From positions 1 through 5,726 of the forward strand of contig VBLM01000596.1 in the NCBI GenBank assembly GCA_005879095.1: DNA of 5,726 bases, written 5' to 3'. Origin of the DNA: Deltaproteobacteria bacterium. GTDB lineage: Bacteria > Myxococcota > Myxococcia > Myxococcales > 40CM-4-68-19. The position numbers were made by a program, and so were the translations under genes. Numbering within the stretch: the stretch's first letter is position 1; the number at the start of each line of letters is the position of its first letter. Positions 1-5,726 of this stretch are shown here, in pieces. The notes under the pieces were generated by a model. It was not told where the DNA came from. It made no database searches and saw only the letters and a list, made by a program, of their open reading frames with translations.

Positions 1-12
1 TATCTAGTCGCC

Positions 13-1327
13 ATGGCCATCGCGACGACGAACCCGACGACCGGCGAGACGCTCAAGACCTTCACGCCCGATTCGGACCCGCTCATCGAAGAGAAGCTGG
101 GCAAGGCGGCGCGCGCCTTCGAGAGCTGGCGGCGGACCCGCTTCGCCGAGCGGGCGCAGAGGCTCTCGCGCGTCGCCTCCCTGCTCGAAGAGCGCAAGGA
201 CGCGCTCGGTCGCCTGATGACGCTGGAGATGGGCAAGCTGCGCAAGGCGGCGGTCGCGGAGGTGGAGAAGTGCGCCAGCGGCTGCCGCTATTACGCCGAA
301 AACACCGAGCGCCATCTCGCGCCCGAACTCGTGCAGAGCGACGCACGCCGCTCGGAAAAGCGCTTCCAGCCGCTGGGGCCGGTGCTGGCCGTGATGCCGT
401 GGAACTTCCCCTTCTGGCAGGTCTTCCGCTTCGCCGCGCCGGCGACGATGGCCGGCAACGTCGGCCTGCTCAAACACGCCAGCAGCGTGCCACAGTGCGC
501 GCTCGCCATCGAGGAGCTCTTTCGCGACGCCGGGTATCCGGAGGGCGTGTTCCAGACGCTCTTGATCGGGTCGGAAAAAGTGCAGCGCATCGTCGAAGAC
601 CCGCGCGTCGTGGCCGCGACGTTGACCGGCAGCGACGGGGCCGGCCGCAGCCTCGGCAAGACTGCCGGCGCGCAGCTTGCCCAGCGCCGATCTCGACAAG
701 GCGGTCAAAGTCGCGGTGGCGGCGCGGATCCAGAACGCCGGCCAGAGCTGCATCGCCGCCAAGCGGTTCATCGTGCACGAGCAGATCGCCGGCGAGTTCG
801 AGAAGCGCTTCACTGCGGGGATGGCGGCGCTGAAAGTCGGCGATCCGTCCGACGACGCGACCGAAGTCGGGCCACTCTCCTCGAAACAGGTAGCCGACGA
901 CCTCGGCAAGCAGGTGCGCCGCAGCATCGAAAAAGGCGCCAGGCTCGCCTGCGGCGGCAAGCGCGTCGATCGGCCCGGATTCTTCTTCCAGCCCACCGTC
1001 CTGCTGCAGGCCGAGGGCACGCCTGCCTGGACGGAAGAGGTCTTCGGCCCGGTGGCCGCCGTCGCGCGGGCGAAGGACCTCGATCACGCCATCGCGCTCG
1101 CCAACGACACCCAGTTCGGCCTCGGTGCGGCCGCCTTCAGCAACGACCCGCGCGAGATCGACCGTCTCACCGACGAGTTGCAGGCCGGCTCGGTCTTCAT
1201 CAACGGCATGGTCAAGAGCGACCCGCGGCTTCCGTTCGGCGGCATCAAGGCGAGCGGCTACGGCCGCGAGCTGTCGCAGGAAGGCATCCGCGAATTCGTC
1301 AACACCAAGACGGTTTGGATCGGCTGA
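13..1327 (+). pseudogene. Frameshifted NAD(P)-dependent succinate-semialdehyde dehydrogenase-like aldehyde dehydrogenase (YneI/Sad group)
   Basis: The family oxidises succinate semialdehyde (or related aldehydes) to the acid with NAD(P)+ in the cytoplasm. Reading from ATG 13, the first 221 residues match its N-terminal half: an opening of the MAIATTNPTTGET type, the PWNFPFW motif (N131, the conserved oxyanion Asn), K154 in LLKHAS (cofactor binding) and the glycine-rich TGSDGAGRS segment. The frame is then lost. The C-terminal half resumes at 677 in the next frame and is typical: PSADLDKAV, the nucleophile Cys in GQSCIAAKRF (codon 749-751), EEVFGPV, and PFGGIKASGYGREL before the stop at 1325. 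What is missing is the KKTVLELGGSDPF-type stretch that carries the general-base Glu. Restoring about 16 residues gives about 453 residues, normal for the family. The start lies 12 bases from the window edge, so no ribosome-binding site can be judged. The exact aldehyde substrate is inferred. Family is certain; true pseudogene versus assembly deletion is not settled. Confidence 0.88.
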
Positions 1328-1354
1328 CCGGTCGGGATATAGAGACGTTTCCGA

Positions 1355-1666
1355 ATGGCGACGATGATCACAGAGGAATGCATCAACTGCGGCGCTTGTG
1401 AGCCGGAGTGTCCCAACCAGGCCATCAGCCAGGGGGAGGACATCTTCGTCATCGACCCGGCGCTCTGCACCGAGTGCGTCGGCTTCCATGACGAAGAGGC
1501 GTGCGCGGCGGTCTGCCCGGTTGATTGCTGCATTCCGGATCCGAACAATCTCGAGCCGGAGGATGTCCTCCTCCAGCGCGCGCAGAAGCTCCATCCGGAG
1601 AAGGTCTTTCCGGCTCTCGCCGAGCTTCCCGCGCACCTCTCGCGCTTCCGCCGGCCCGCGGCCTGA
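1355..1666 (+). CDS. YfhL-type 2[4Fe-4S] ferredoxin
   Basis: This is a small cytoplasmic electron carrier of 103 residues. It has two cysteine motifs: C9-x2-C12-x2-C15-x3-C19-P and C38-x2-C41-x8-C50-x3-C54-P. By family rule, C9, C12, C15 and C54 hold one 4Fe-4S cluster, and C38, C41, C50 and C19 hold the other. The eight-residue gap in the second motif and the acidic C-terminal extension (LEPEDVLLQRAQKLHPEK) are typical of YfhL/Allochromatium-type ferredoxins, which have low-potential clusters. Two further cysteines, C58 and C59, follow the second motif. The ATG at 1355 has a weak purine run (AGAG, 1341-1344) upstream. A second ATG at 1364 would drop only three residues and keep every ligand. 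The gene starts 27 bases after the aldehyde dehydrogenase stop, so co-transcription is likely. Its redox partner cannot be told from the window; an NAD-linked aldehyde dehydrogenase would not need a ferredoxin. Confidence 0.93.
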   Translation: MATMITEECINCGACEPECPNQAISQGEDIFVIDPALCTECVGFHDEEACAAVCPVDCCIPDPNNLEPEDVLLQRAQKLHPEKVFPALAELPAHLSRFRRPAA

Positions 1667-1744
1667 CCGAAGGCGAACGGACGCGGCCCGGGTCGTTTGG
1701 GCGGGCCTTGCCGAAGGTGCTAGCGTCAGTGCCTGGAGAGAGCA
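1667..1744 (+). other. Intergenic spacer with a G/C hairpin and possible transcription boundary
   Basis: This is the only sizeable gap in the window. It contains an inverted repeat, GGCCCG (1685-1690) with CGGGCC (1702-1707), around an 11-base loop. No T-run follows, so it is not a classical intrinsic terminator; it could be a weak pause or a chance G/C pairing. I see no convincing -35/-10 promoter pair, and promoters in such G/C-rich genomes are often unrecognisable by eye. The change from cytoplasmic genes to an envelope pair makes a transcription boundary here plausible, but this is inference. Confidence 0.25.
1735..1740 (+). promoter_or_regulatory. Ribosome-binding site for the propeller-dockerin gene
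   Basis: GGAGAG lies four bases before the GTG at 1745 (six if the GGAG core is counted). An in-frame TAG at 1721-1723 closes the frame upstream, and GTG 1745 is the first usual start codon after it. The site and the signal peptide that follows together fix this start. Confidence 0.75.
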
Positions 1745-4495
1745 GTGCACTGCCGCAAATCGCTCATAGCGCTTGTCTGCGCCGCCGCTCCGCTCGCTGC
1801 ACTCGGAGCGGAGATCGAGCGCGACGACCCGCGCGCTCGCCTCGACGCCACCCGCGAGTGGCGCGGCGACGCTGCCTTCGGCGTGCTGCAGGCGGCGAGC
1901 CGCGAACGCGATCGCTACGGCATCGGCGTCCGGCAGCGGATGATGGCCGCGCCGGTGCAGGCCAGCAGCTTCGTCAACCTGGGCCCCGACCGCGCCGATT
2001 TCGACTTCAACGGCGCGCAGTACTTCGAGACCGACTCCGGCCGCGCCCGGCAGATCCTGCCGCATCCGTGGAACAAGGACATCCTCTACCTCTCCACCGC
2101 CGGGGGCGGCGTGTGGAAGAGCTTCGACGCCGGCGCGGGTTGGGAGCCGATCACCGACGCGCTGGGCAGCACCGCCATCGGCGCGCTGGCGATGGACCCG
2201 TCGAACCCCGACATCCTCTATATCGGCTTCGGCGACCCCTTCGACGTGCGGCAGCCAGGCCTTACCAGGAGCACCGATGCGGGCGCGACATGGTCCGACG
2301 CGGTGGCTCTGGTCGCGACCGTCGGCGGCGCGCAGGTCACCGCCAGCACCGTCACCGACATCAAGGTAGACCCGCGCAACTCGGCGGTGGTCCTCGCCAC
2401 GACCGATGTCGGCCTCTTCCGCAGCACCGACGGCGGCGCCACCTGGCAGCCGGCGGCGCTCGCGACCCCGACCCCGACCGAGACTTTCTTTTTCGTCTGG
2501 AGCCTGGCGTGGACGGGCAACGACACCTGGCTCGCGACCGGGGAGGTGGCCGATCCGACGCAGCCGACCAGCGCGTCCAAGAACGCGGGCCGGTTCACTC
2601 TCTGGCGCTCGACCGACGATGGAGCGACCTGGACCTGGAACGGCGGCGCGCTTCCCGGCGGCGACGCGCAGACGTTGCTGATCGGCCGTGCCACGCTGGC
2701 GGTTGCGCCGAGCACGGTGGGCGAGCCGGCGACTTCCCGCGTCTTCCTGCTTGCGGGGAGCTTGCAAGGCGACGGCACCTACGATCTCTTCCGCAGCGAC
2801 GACGCCGGGCTGGGCTTCCTCGGGGTGGGACTGAACTCGAAAGGCACGCCGACCAATCCCAACGCCAACCAGCCGAGCCTCGACGTGCTCCACCAGCAGG
2901 CCTGGTACAACCAGGCGCTCGCGGTCGACCCGCGCAATCCCGATCTGGTGCTGGTAGGCGGCGATCTTTCGCTCCTGCAGTCGACTGACGGCGGCGTGAC
3001 CTGGTCGGTGCTCAGCAACTGGCTGCCGGTGCCGCAGGACCTGACGATGCCGTACATCCACGCCGACCTTCACTCGCTCGCGTTCGGCGCCGACGGTACC
3101 TTCTACGCCGGGTCCGACGGCGGTATCGCCGTTTCGACCAACGTCGGCACGGCCCGCGTCTCGTTCTCCAGCAAGCTCAACCAGGGCCTGGTCACCCACC
3201 TCGTCTACTCAGTCGCCTGCGCGCCCGAGAGCTGGCCCGCCGAGCTGCAGGGCTTCATCGCCGGTGGCATGCAGGACAACGGCACCCGCGTGCGGGTCGG
3301 CAGCAGCACCACCTTCAACCAGCTGCTCGGCGGCGATGGGATCGGAGTCGCCGTCAGCGGCAGCGCCGGCACGCACCCGCTGCCCGACGGTTCCCTGGTG
3401 CCCGACGTACTGGTTGCTTCGAGCGAATTCAAGCTTTTCCGCAGCCTCGACGGCGGCCAGACGTGGGCCCGGTTCACCAGCGGCATGGGCAGCGACCAGC
3501 TGCCTTTCTTCGTCCGGGTGGCACGCGACACCGCAGCTGCCGACGGCCAGACGTTCGTCACCTTCACCGGCACGCCCGCCAAGGTCTACCTCAGCGCGGC
3601 TGGCGGCACGTGGGGCAACGCCTCCGGAGCCCTCCACTGGCAGGACTCCGGGATAACGACCGCGAGCTTCGCCGCACCCACCCCCGCAGGCCAGCCCATC
3701 GGGTTGCGCAACCTCGCCACTCATCCAGGACACAGCGGGGTGTACGGCGCCGTCTCCAGCAAGTATGCCTACATGACGGCGGACCGCGGTAACAACTGGT
3801 GGGTCTCGGTGCCGCCCGCGCCGCCGGGAATGCCCGCAGGAGTCGGCGCTTACCTCCTGTCGAGCATCGCGTTCGACACCGCCGACCTCTCCGGCAACAG
3901 CTATTACGTGGCCAGCCGTGGCACGCGCCTGGTCAACCCCGCCGGCACCACGTACTACCCGCTGCCGGCGAGCTTCGGCCACCTCTACAAGACCACCGAC
4001 GGCGGCGAGACCTGGACCTCGCTCGGTACGCAGGACGTCAATTCGGGCGGACTGCCGTTCGTGCCCGTGGACGTGATCGCGGTCGATCCCGGCGACTCCA
4101 ACACGCTGTACGCCGGCACCGATGTCGGCCTCTACCGGTCGACTGACGGCGGCATCAACTGGACCCGCTTCGGCGCGGGCAGCCTGCCGCTGGTCGAGGT
4201 CGACGACGTCTGTATCTCCCCCGCCTCGAGCCGGCTCACCGTCGGCACTTACGGCCGCGGCTTCTGGCAGATCGGCACCGGCGCCGGATCGGACCCGGCG
4301 GGCGTCCGGGGCAACGGCGACACCAACTTCGACCAGCGCATCGACGGCCTCGACCTGATCGACCTCGCCGATGCCCTCGGCACCACCCAGGCGAGCTCGT
4401 TCTACCGCTGGCAGGCGGACCTCACCGGCACGGTCAATGCCATCGATTCCGCCGATCTGACGGCGCTGCTCGCCAGGTTCGGAGGACAGCCATGA
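1745..4495 (+). CDS. Secreted Asp-box (BNR) beta-propeller protein with C-terminal type I dockerin-like domain
   Basis: The gene encodes 916 residues from a GTG start. Residues 1-22 form a Sec signal peptide: basic start, hydrophobic core, and a likely cut after the Leu-Gly-Ala ending at A22. From about residue 74 the protein follows the pattern of large sialidase/VPS10/GH74-like propellers: NLGP, then STAGGGVWKSFD. S/T-x-D-x-G-x-x-W Asp-boxes start near residues 126, 176, 227, 289, 413, 567, 678, 750 and 799. A degenerate one (Phe for Trp) is at 351, and a doubtful one is near 464. Two further family hallmarks are HADLHSLAF...SDGG (439-460) and GGMQDNGT (507-514). The last blade ends with GTYGRGFWQI (834-843). 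A short Gly/Ala linker leads to a dockerin-like domain (857-913). The Asp-box count suits one large or two stacked propellers. The fold is clear but the ligand or activity is not: no catalytic set can be assigned, so it is not called an enzyme. The stop overlaps the next start, indicating coupled expression. Confidence 0.9.
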   Translation: MHCRKSLIALVCAAAPLAALGAEIERDDPRARLDATREWRGDAAFGVLQAASRERDRYGIGVRQRMMAAPVQASSFVNLGPDRADFDFNGAQYFETDSGRARQILPHPWNKDILYLSTAGGGVWKSFDAGAGWEPITDALGSTAIGALAMDPSNPDILYIGFGDPFDVRQPGLTRSTDAGATWSDAVALVATVGGAQVTASTVTDIKVDPRNSAVVLATTDVGLFRSTDGGATWQPAALATPTPTETFFFVWSLAWTGNDTWLATGEVADPTQPTSASKNAGRFTLWRSTDDGATWTWNGGALPGGDAQTLLIGRATLAVAPSTVGEPATSRVFLLAGSLQGDGTYDLFRSDDAGLGFLGVGLNSKGTPTNPNANQPSLDVLHQQAWYNQALAVDPRNPDLVLVGGDLSLLQSTDGGVTWSVLSNWLPVPQDLTMPYIHADLHSLAFGADGTFYAGSDGGIAVSTNVGTARVSFSSKLNQGLVTHLVYSVACAPESWPAELQGFIAGGMQDNGTRVRVGSSTTFNQLLGGDGIGVAVSGSAGTHPLPDGSLVPDVLVASSEFKLFRSLDGGQTWARFTSGMGSDQLPFFVRVARDTAAADGQTFVTFTGTPAKVYLSAAGGTWGNASGALHWQDSGITTASFAAPTPAGQPIGLRNLATHPGHSGVYGAVSSKYAYMTADRGNNWWVSVPPAPPGMPAGVGAYLLSSIAFDTADLSGNSYYVASRGTRLVNPAGTTYYPLPASFGHLYKTTDGGETWTSLGTQDVNSGGLPFVPVDVIAVDPGDSNTLYAGTDVGLYRSTDGGINWTRFGAGSLPLVEVDDVCISPASSRLTVGTYGRGFWQIGTGAGSDPAGVRGNGDTNFDQRIDGLDLIDLADALGTTQASSFYRWQADLTGTVNAIDSADLTALLARFGGQP
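2117..4162 (+). repeat. Array of Asp-box beta-propeller blades within the secreted protein
   Basis: About ten degenerate blade repeats share the pattern: hydrophobic-x-VDP-x-N, then Y/L-x-G-T-D-x-G-hydrophobic, then R-S-T-D-G-G-x-x-W. Spacing is uneven: 50, 51 and 62 residues between the first four Asp-boxes, then larger gaps where blades are degenerate or carry insertions. The closest pair is blade 3 (around residues 209-234) and the last Asp-box blade (780-806). These two share TDVGL(F/Y)RSTDGG and a 16-base exact DNA match at 2402-2417 and 4118-4133, which suggests blade duplication or strong constraint. Confidence 0.85.
4313..4483 (+). other. Type I dockerin-like domain (protein domain inside the propeller gene)
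   Basis: Residues 857-913 hold two F-hand half-repeats. The first calcium loop is canonical: D859, N861, D863, D867 and D870, in D-x-N-x-D-x-x-I-D-x-x-D-L, followed by the helix LIDLADALG. The second starts D892-L-T-G and ends I900-D901-x-x-D904-L, followed by TALLARFG. It lacks the middle Asp and is one residue long or otherwise shifted, so its calcium site is degenerate. Known dockerins bind cohesin domains in a calcium-dependent way, but stand-alone dockerin-like tails are also common on exported proteins with no cellulosome. The domain is the last thing in the protein, ending three residues before the stop. Confidence 0.85.
4481..4485 (+). promoter_or_regulatory. Ribosome-binding site for the lipoprotein gene, inside the upstream gene
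   Basis: GGAGG sits six bases before ATG 4492, within the last codons of the dockerin domain (the Gly-Gly at residues 913-914). The stop of the upstream gene (TGA 4493-4495) overlaps this ATG as ATGA. This arrangement indicates translational coupling and a near-fixed ratio of the two products. Confidence 0.85.
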
Positions 4496-5726
4496 AGCGG
4501 CTGGCTCTCCTCGCGCTGCTGCTCCCGGCATGCGACGCGTACTTCGCGCCGAGCATCGAGAGCTTCACCGTCGACAATCCCAACCCGCCGTTTGCCACGG
4601 TAGTGCACCTCCATTACGAGGTCCGCGACGCATCGGCGGTCAGCATCGTTCCCGACCCGGGCGAGGTGAGGTCGAGCCCGGTGGCGGTCCTGCCGCGCGG
4701 TCACACCGTCTATGTTCTGCGCGCCTCGAACGTGATCGGCAGCGTCTCCCAGGAGCTGACGGTAGACCCGCTGGCCGCTCCGGGAGCGGCGACCATCAAC
4801 AAATTCTCGGTGCTGCCCTCGCAGGCGCCCGCCGGAACGGCGCGGACCATCGCGTGGGACGTGTCGAACAGCCTGGGCCTGACGCTGCACGGCGGCGGAA
4901 TTCCGCTCGGGCTGGTGGCGGCCGGCGGACAGACCGTCGACACGCCGGCGGTCACCACCACCTACACACTGGAGGCGAGCAGCGGGCCTGGATTCCAGCC
5001 GGCGACGATCATCGGGCACGCGGTCGCGCGGGTGACGCAGCCGGTTGCGATCGCGTCGTTCGTCGCCACGCCCTCGACGATCCTGCAGGGGCAGTCCTCG
5101 ACTTTGAGCTGGGACGGGAACGCGCTTGGCTGGTTCGTGACGCCGGGCGGCGCGGCCAGCATCACCCTCGGCCCGGTGAAGAGCCTGGTGGTGCGACCCT
5201 CGGCGACGACCGCCTACGCGCTCACCGCGACCGGGCTGGGCGGTACCGCGGGGCCGCGGTCGGTCACGGTGACGGTGACGCCGCGCGCTGGGACCAGGCT
5301 GGTCTATACCGAGCCGGCCGTCGCGGCCGAGCCGCTCAAGCTGACCGCCGCCGCCTGCGCCGCGCCCTGCACGGCGCTGACGCTGCGTCTGGTGGCGACG
5401 GGGGCGACGTCGCTGCGCGGCGTGGCGATCGATCTCCCGATCGATTCCACCAAGGTCTCGCTCGATGCCGCTTCGTTCGTTTCCGCTCTCGATGCGGCAG
5501 CCGGCAAGGCGGTCCTCGGCAACGGCCCGCTGCGCGACACGCTGGTCCTCGGGGCGGCCCGGGCGGGCACCGGTTCCGGTCCGGCCGCAGACCTCGCCTT
5601 CGTCGCCGGCGACGAGGTGGCGCATTTCGTGCTGGCGCTCCAGACGCAAGGCGGGCAAGGTCCCGTGTTCGACGGCGCAACTGCATTCAAGGCATTCATC
5701 CAGAGCGCGTCGGGACGCACGCCGGG
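4492..5726 (+). CDS. Predicted lipoprotein with three Ig-like repeats and a cohesin-like C-terminal domain (3' end outside window)
   Basis: The frame is open from ATG 4492 to the window edge: 411 complete codons with no stop, so the true length is unknown. Residues 1-14, ending LLLPAC, form a signal peptide with a lipobox-like end. C14 would carry the lipid; the Pro two before it is atypical. D15 follows the Cys. Three Ig-like beta-sandwich repeats follow (about 22-92, 102-182 and 186-263). Each has the pattern I-x-S/K-F-x-V/A-x-P-S, then L/I-x-W, then T-T-x-Y-x-L-x-A, then a V-x-V end, as in bacterial Ig-like stalk modules. A linker with C289 and C293 leads to a domain with TLRLVATG...LRGVAIDLPIDSTKVSLD, then LVLGAARAGTGSG and GDEVAHFVLAL. 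This order resembles cohesin-type domains, but I cannot confirm it by eye. A surface anchor or receptor role for the coupled dockerin protein is inference. Confidence 0.82.
   Translation, partial: MKRLALLALLLPACDAYFAPSIESFTVDNPNPPFATVVHLHYEVRDASAVSIVPDPGEVRSSPVAVLPRGHTVYVLRASNVIGSVSQELTVDPLAAPGAATINKFSVLPSQAPAGTARTIAWDVSNSLGLTLHGGGIPLGLVAAGGQTVDTPAVTTTYTLEASSGPGFQPATIIGHAVARVTQPVAIASFVATPSTILQGQSSTLSWDGNALGWFVTPGGAASITLGPVKSLVVRPSATTAYALTATGLGGTAGPRSVTVTVTPRAGTRLVYTEPAVAAEPLKLTAAACAAPCTALTLRLVATGATSLRGVAIDLPIDSTKVSLDAASFVSALDAAAGKAVLGNGPLRDTLVLGAARAGTGSGPAADLAFVAGDEVAHFVLALQTQGGQGPVFDGATAFKAFIQSASGRTP
4555..5280 (+). repeat. Three tandem bacterial Ig-like modules in the lipoprotein
   Basis: Modules run at about 4555-4767, 4795-5037 and 5047-5280. 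Shared landmarks are the first strand (IESFTVDNP, INKFSVLPS, IASFVATPS), the second-strand aromatic position (LHYEV, IAWDV, LSWDG) and the late strand (TVYVLRASN, TTYTLEASS, TAYALTATG). The first module is the most diverged: it lacks the canonical Trp and the TTYTL form. Such modules usually act as rigid spacers that lift a terminal domain off the membrane. Confidence 0.8.
5374..5726 (+). other. Possible cohesin-like domain of the lipoprotein (truncated by window end)
   Basis: From residue 295 the lipoprotein departs from the Ig-like pattern. Landmarks in order: an opening strand TLRLVATGATSLRG; GVAIDLPIDSTKVSLD, which resembles the G-x-x-F-D-L-x-Y-D-P-x-x-L segment of cohesins with the aromatic replaced; then LVLGAARAGTGSGP and GDEVAHFVLALQT, resembling the later strands that end in A-x-I-x-F-x-A. 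The DP-type turn is replaced by DS. The resemblance is at the level of pattern only. Alternatives are another beta-sandwich module or an uncharacterised lipoprotein domain. Confidence 0.4.

Noticed and set aside
676..1401. Continuation of the first aldehyde dehydrogenase frame past the deletion to a stop at 1399
   Set aside because: After residue 222 the translation is out-of-frame and Arg-rich. The genuine C-terminal half is in the next frame, so this tail would be a frameshift product only.
1685..1707. Hairpin GGCCCG/CGGGCC as an intrinsic terminator
   Set aside because: The stem is short, the loop is 11 bases and no T-run follows. Such pairings are frequent by chance at this G+C content. 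It is noted only within the spacer entry.
1525..2988. A 487-codon + strand open frame overlapping the ferredoxin and propeller genes
   Set aside because: Its protein is Arg/Pro/Ala-rich without motifs, and it overlaps two genes with clear cysteine and Asp-box signatures in another frame.
470..3199. A 909-codon open frame on the - strand
   Set aside because: It runs antisense across three well-supported + strand genes that lie in different frames. Its protein is Arg/Ala/Gly/Val-rich with no recognisable domain. Such long antisense frames are expected by chance in G/C-rich coding DNA.
5263..5281. Tandem GTGACG units and the small palindrome GTCAC-G-GTGAC
   Set aside because: They lie inside the coding sequence and encode the Val-Thr-Val-Thr end strand typical of an Ig-like module. 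Codon bias explains the repeat.
4402..5658. A 418-codon open frame on the - strand opposite the lipoprotein gene
   Set aside because: It has an Arg/Gly-rich low-complexity composition and no domain or ribosome-binding site. The opposite strand has a signal peptide, a strong ribosome-binding site and recognisable Ig-like repeats.

Overview
The window is G+C-rich (about two thirds or more by eye) bacterial DNA. All four genes lie on the + strand and are closely spaced. The strong third-position G/C bias, the GTG start, the Asp-box propeller protein with a dockerin tail, and the lipoprotein with bacterial Ig-like repeats suggest a large-genome Gram-negative such as a Myxococcota/deltaproteobacterial or Acidobacteriota lineage. 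This assignment is inference; nothing in the window fixes the taxon.

Layout. (1) 13-1327: an aldehyde dehydrogenase of the succinate-semialdehyde (YneI/Sad-like) group. It is broken by an out-of-frame loss of about 47 bp near 676-679 that removes the Glu-Leu-Gly-Gly catalytic-base motif. It is either a fresh pseudogene or a sequencing/assembly deletion. (2) 1355-1666: a small 2[4Fe-4S] ferredoxin of the YfhL type, 27 bases downstream. (3) 1667-1744: a short spacer with a G/C hairpin and a good ribosome-binding site. (4) 1745-4495: a large secreted protein with a signal peptide, about ten Asp-box (BNR) beta-propeller blades and a C-terminal type I dockerin-like domain. (5) 4492-beyond 5726: a predicted lipoprotein in ATGA overlap with gene 4. 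It has three tandem Ig-like repeats followed by a domain that looks cohesin-like. It runs off the end of the window.

How the parts may work together. The first two genes look like cytoplasmic metabolic or redox genes, and no specific link between them is visible. The last two form a translationally coupled cell-envelope pair. If the C-terminal domain of the lipoprotein really is a cohesin, the pair would be a two-gene, non-cellulosomal dockerin-cohesin system. The lipoprotein would be the membrane-anchored receptor on an Ig-like stalk, and the propeller protein the exported, calcium-dependent docked partner. The dockerin is well supported by sequence. The cohesin identification and the interaction are hypotheses.
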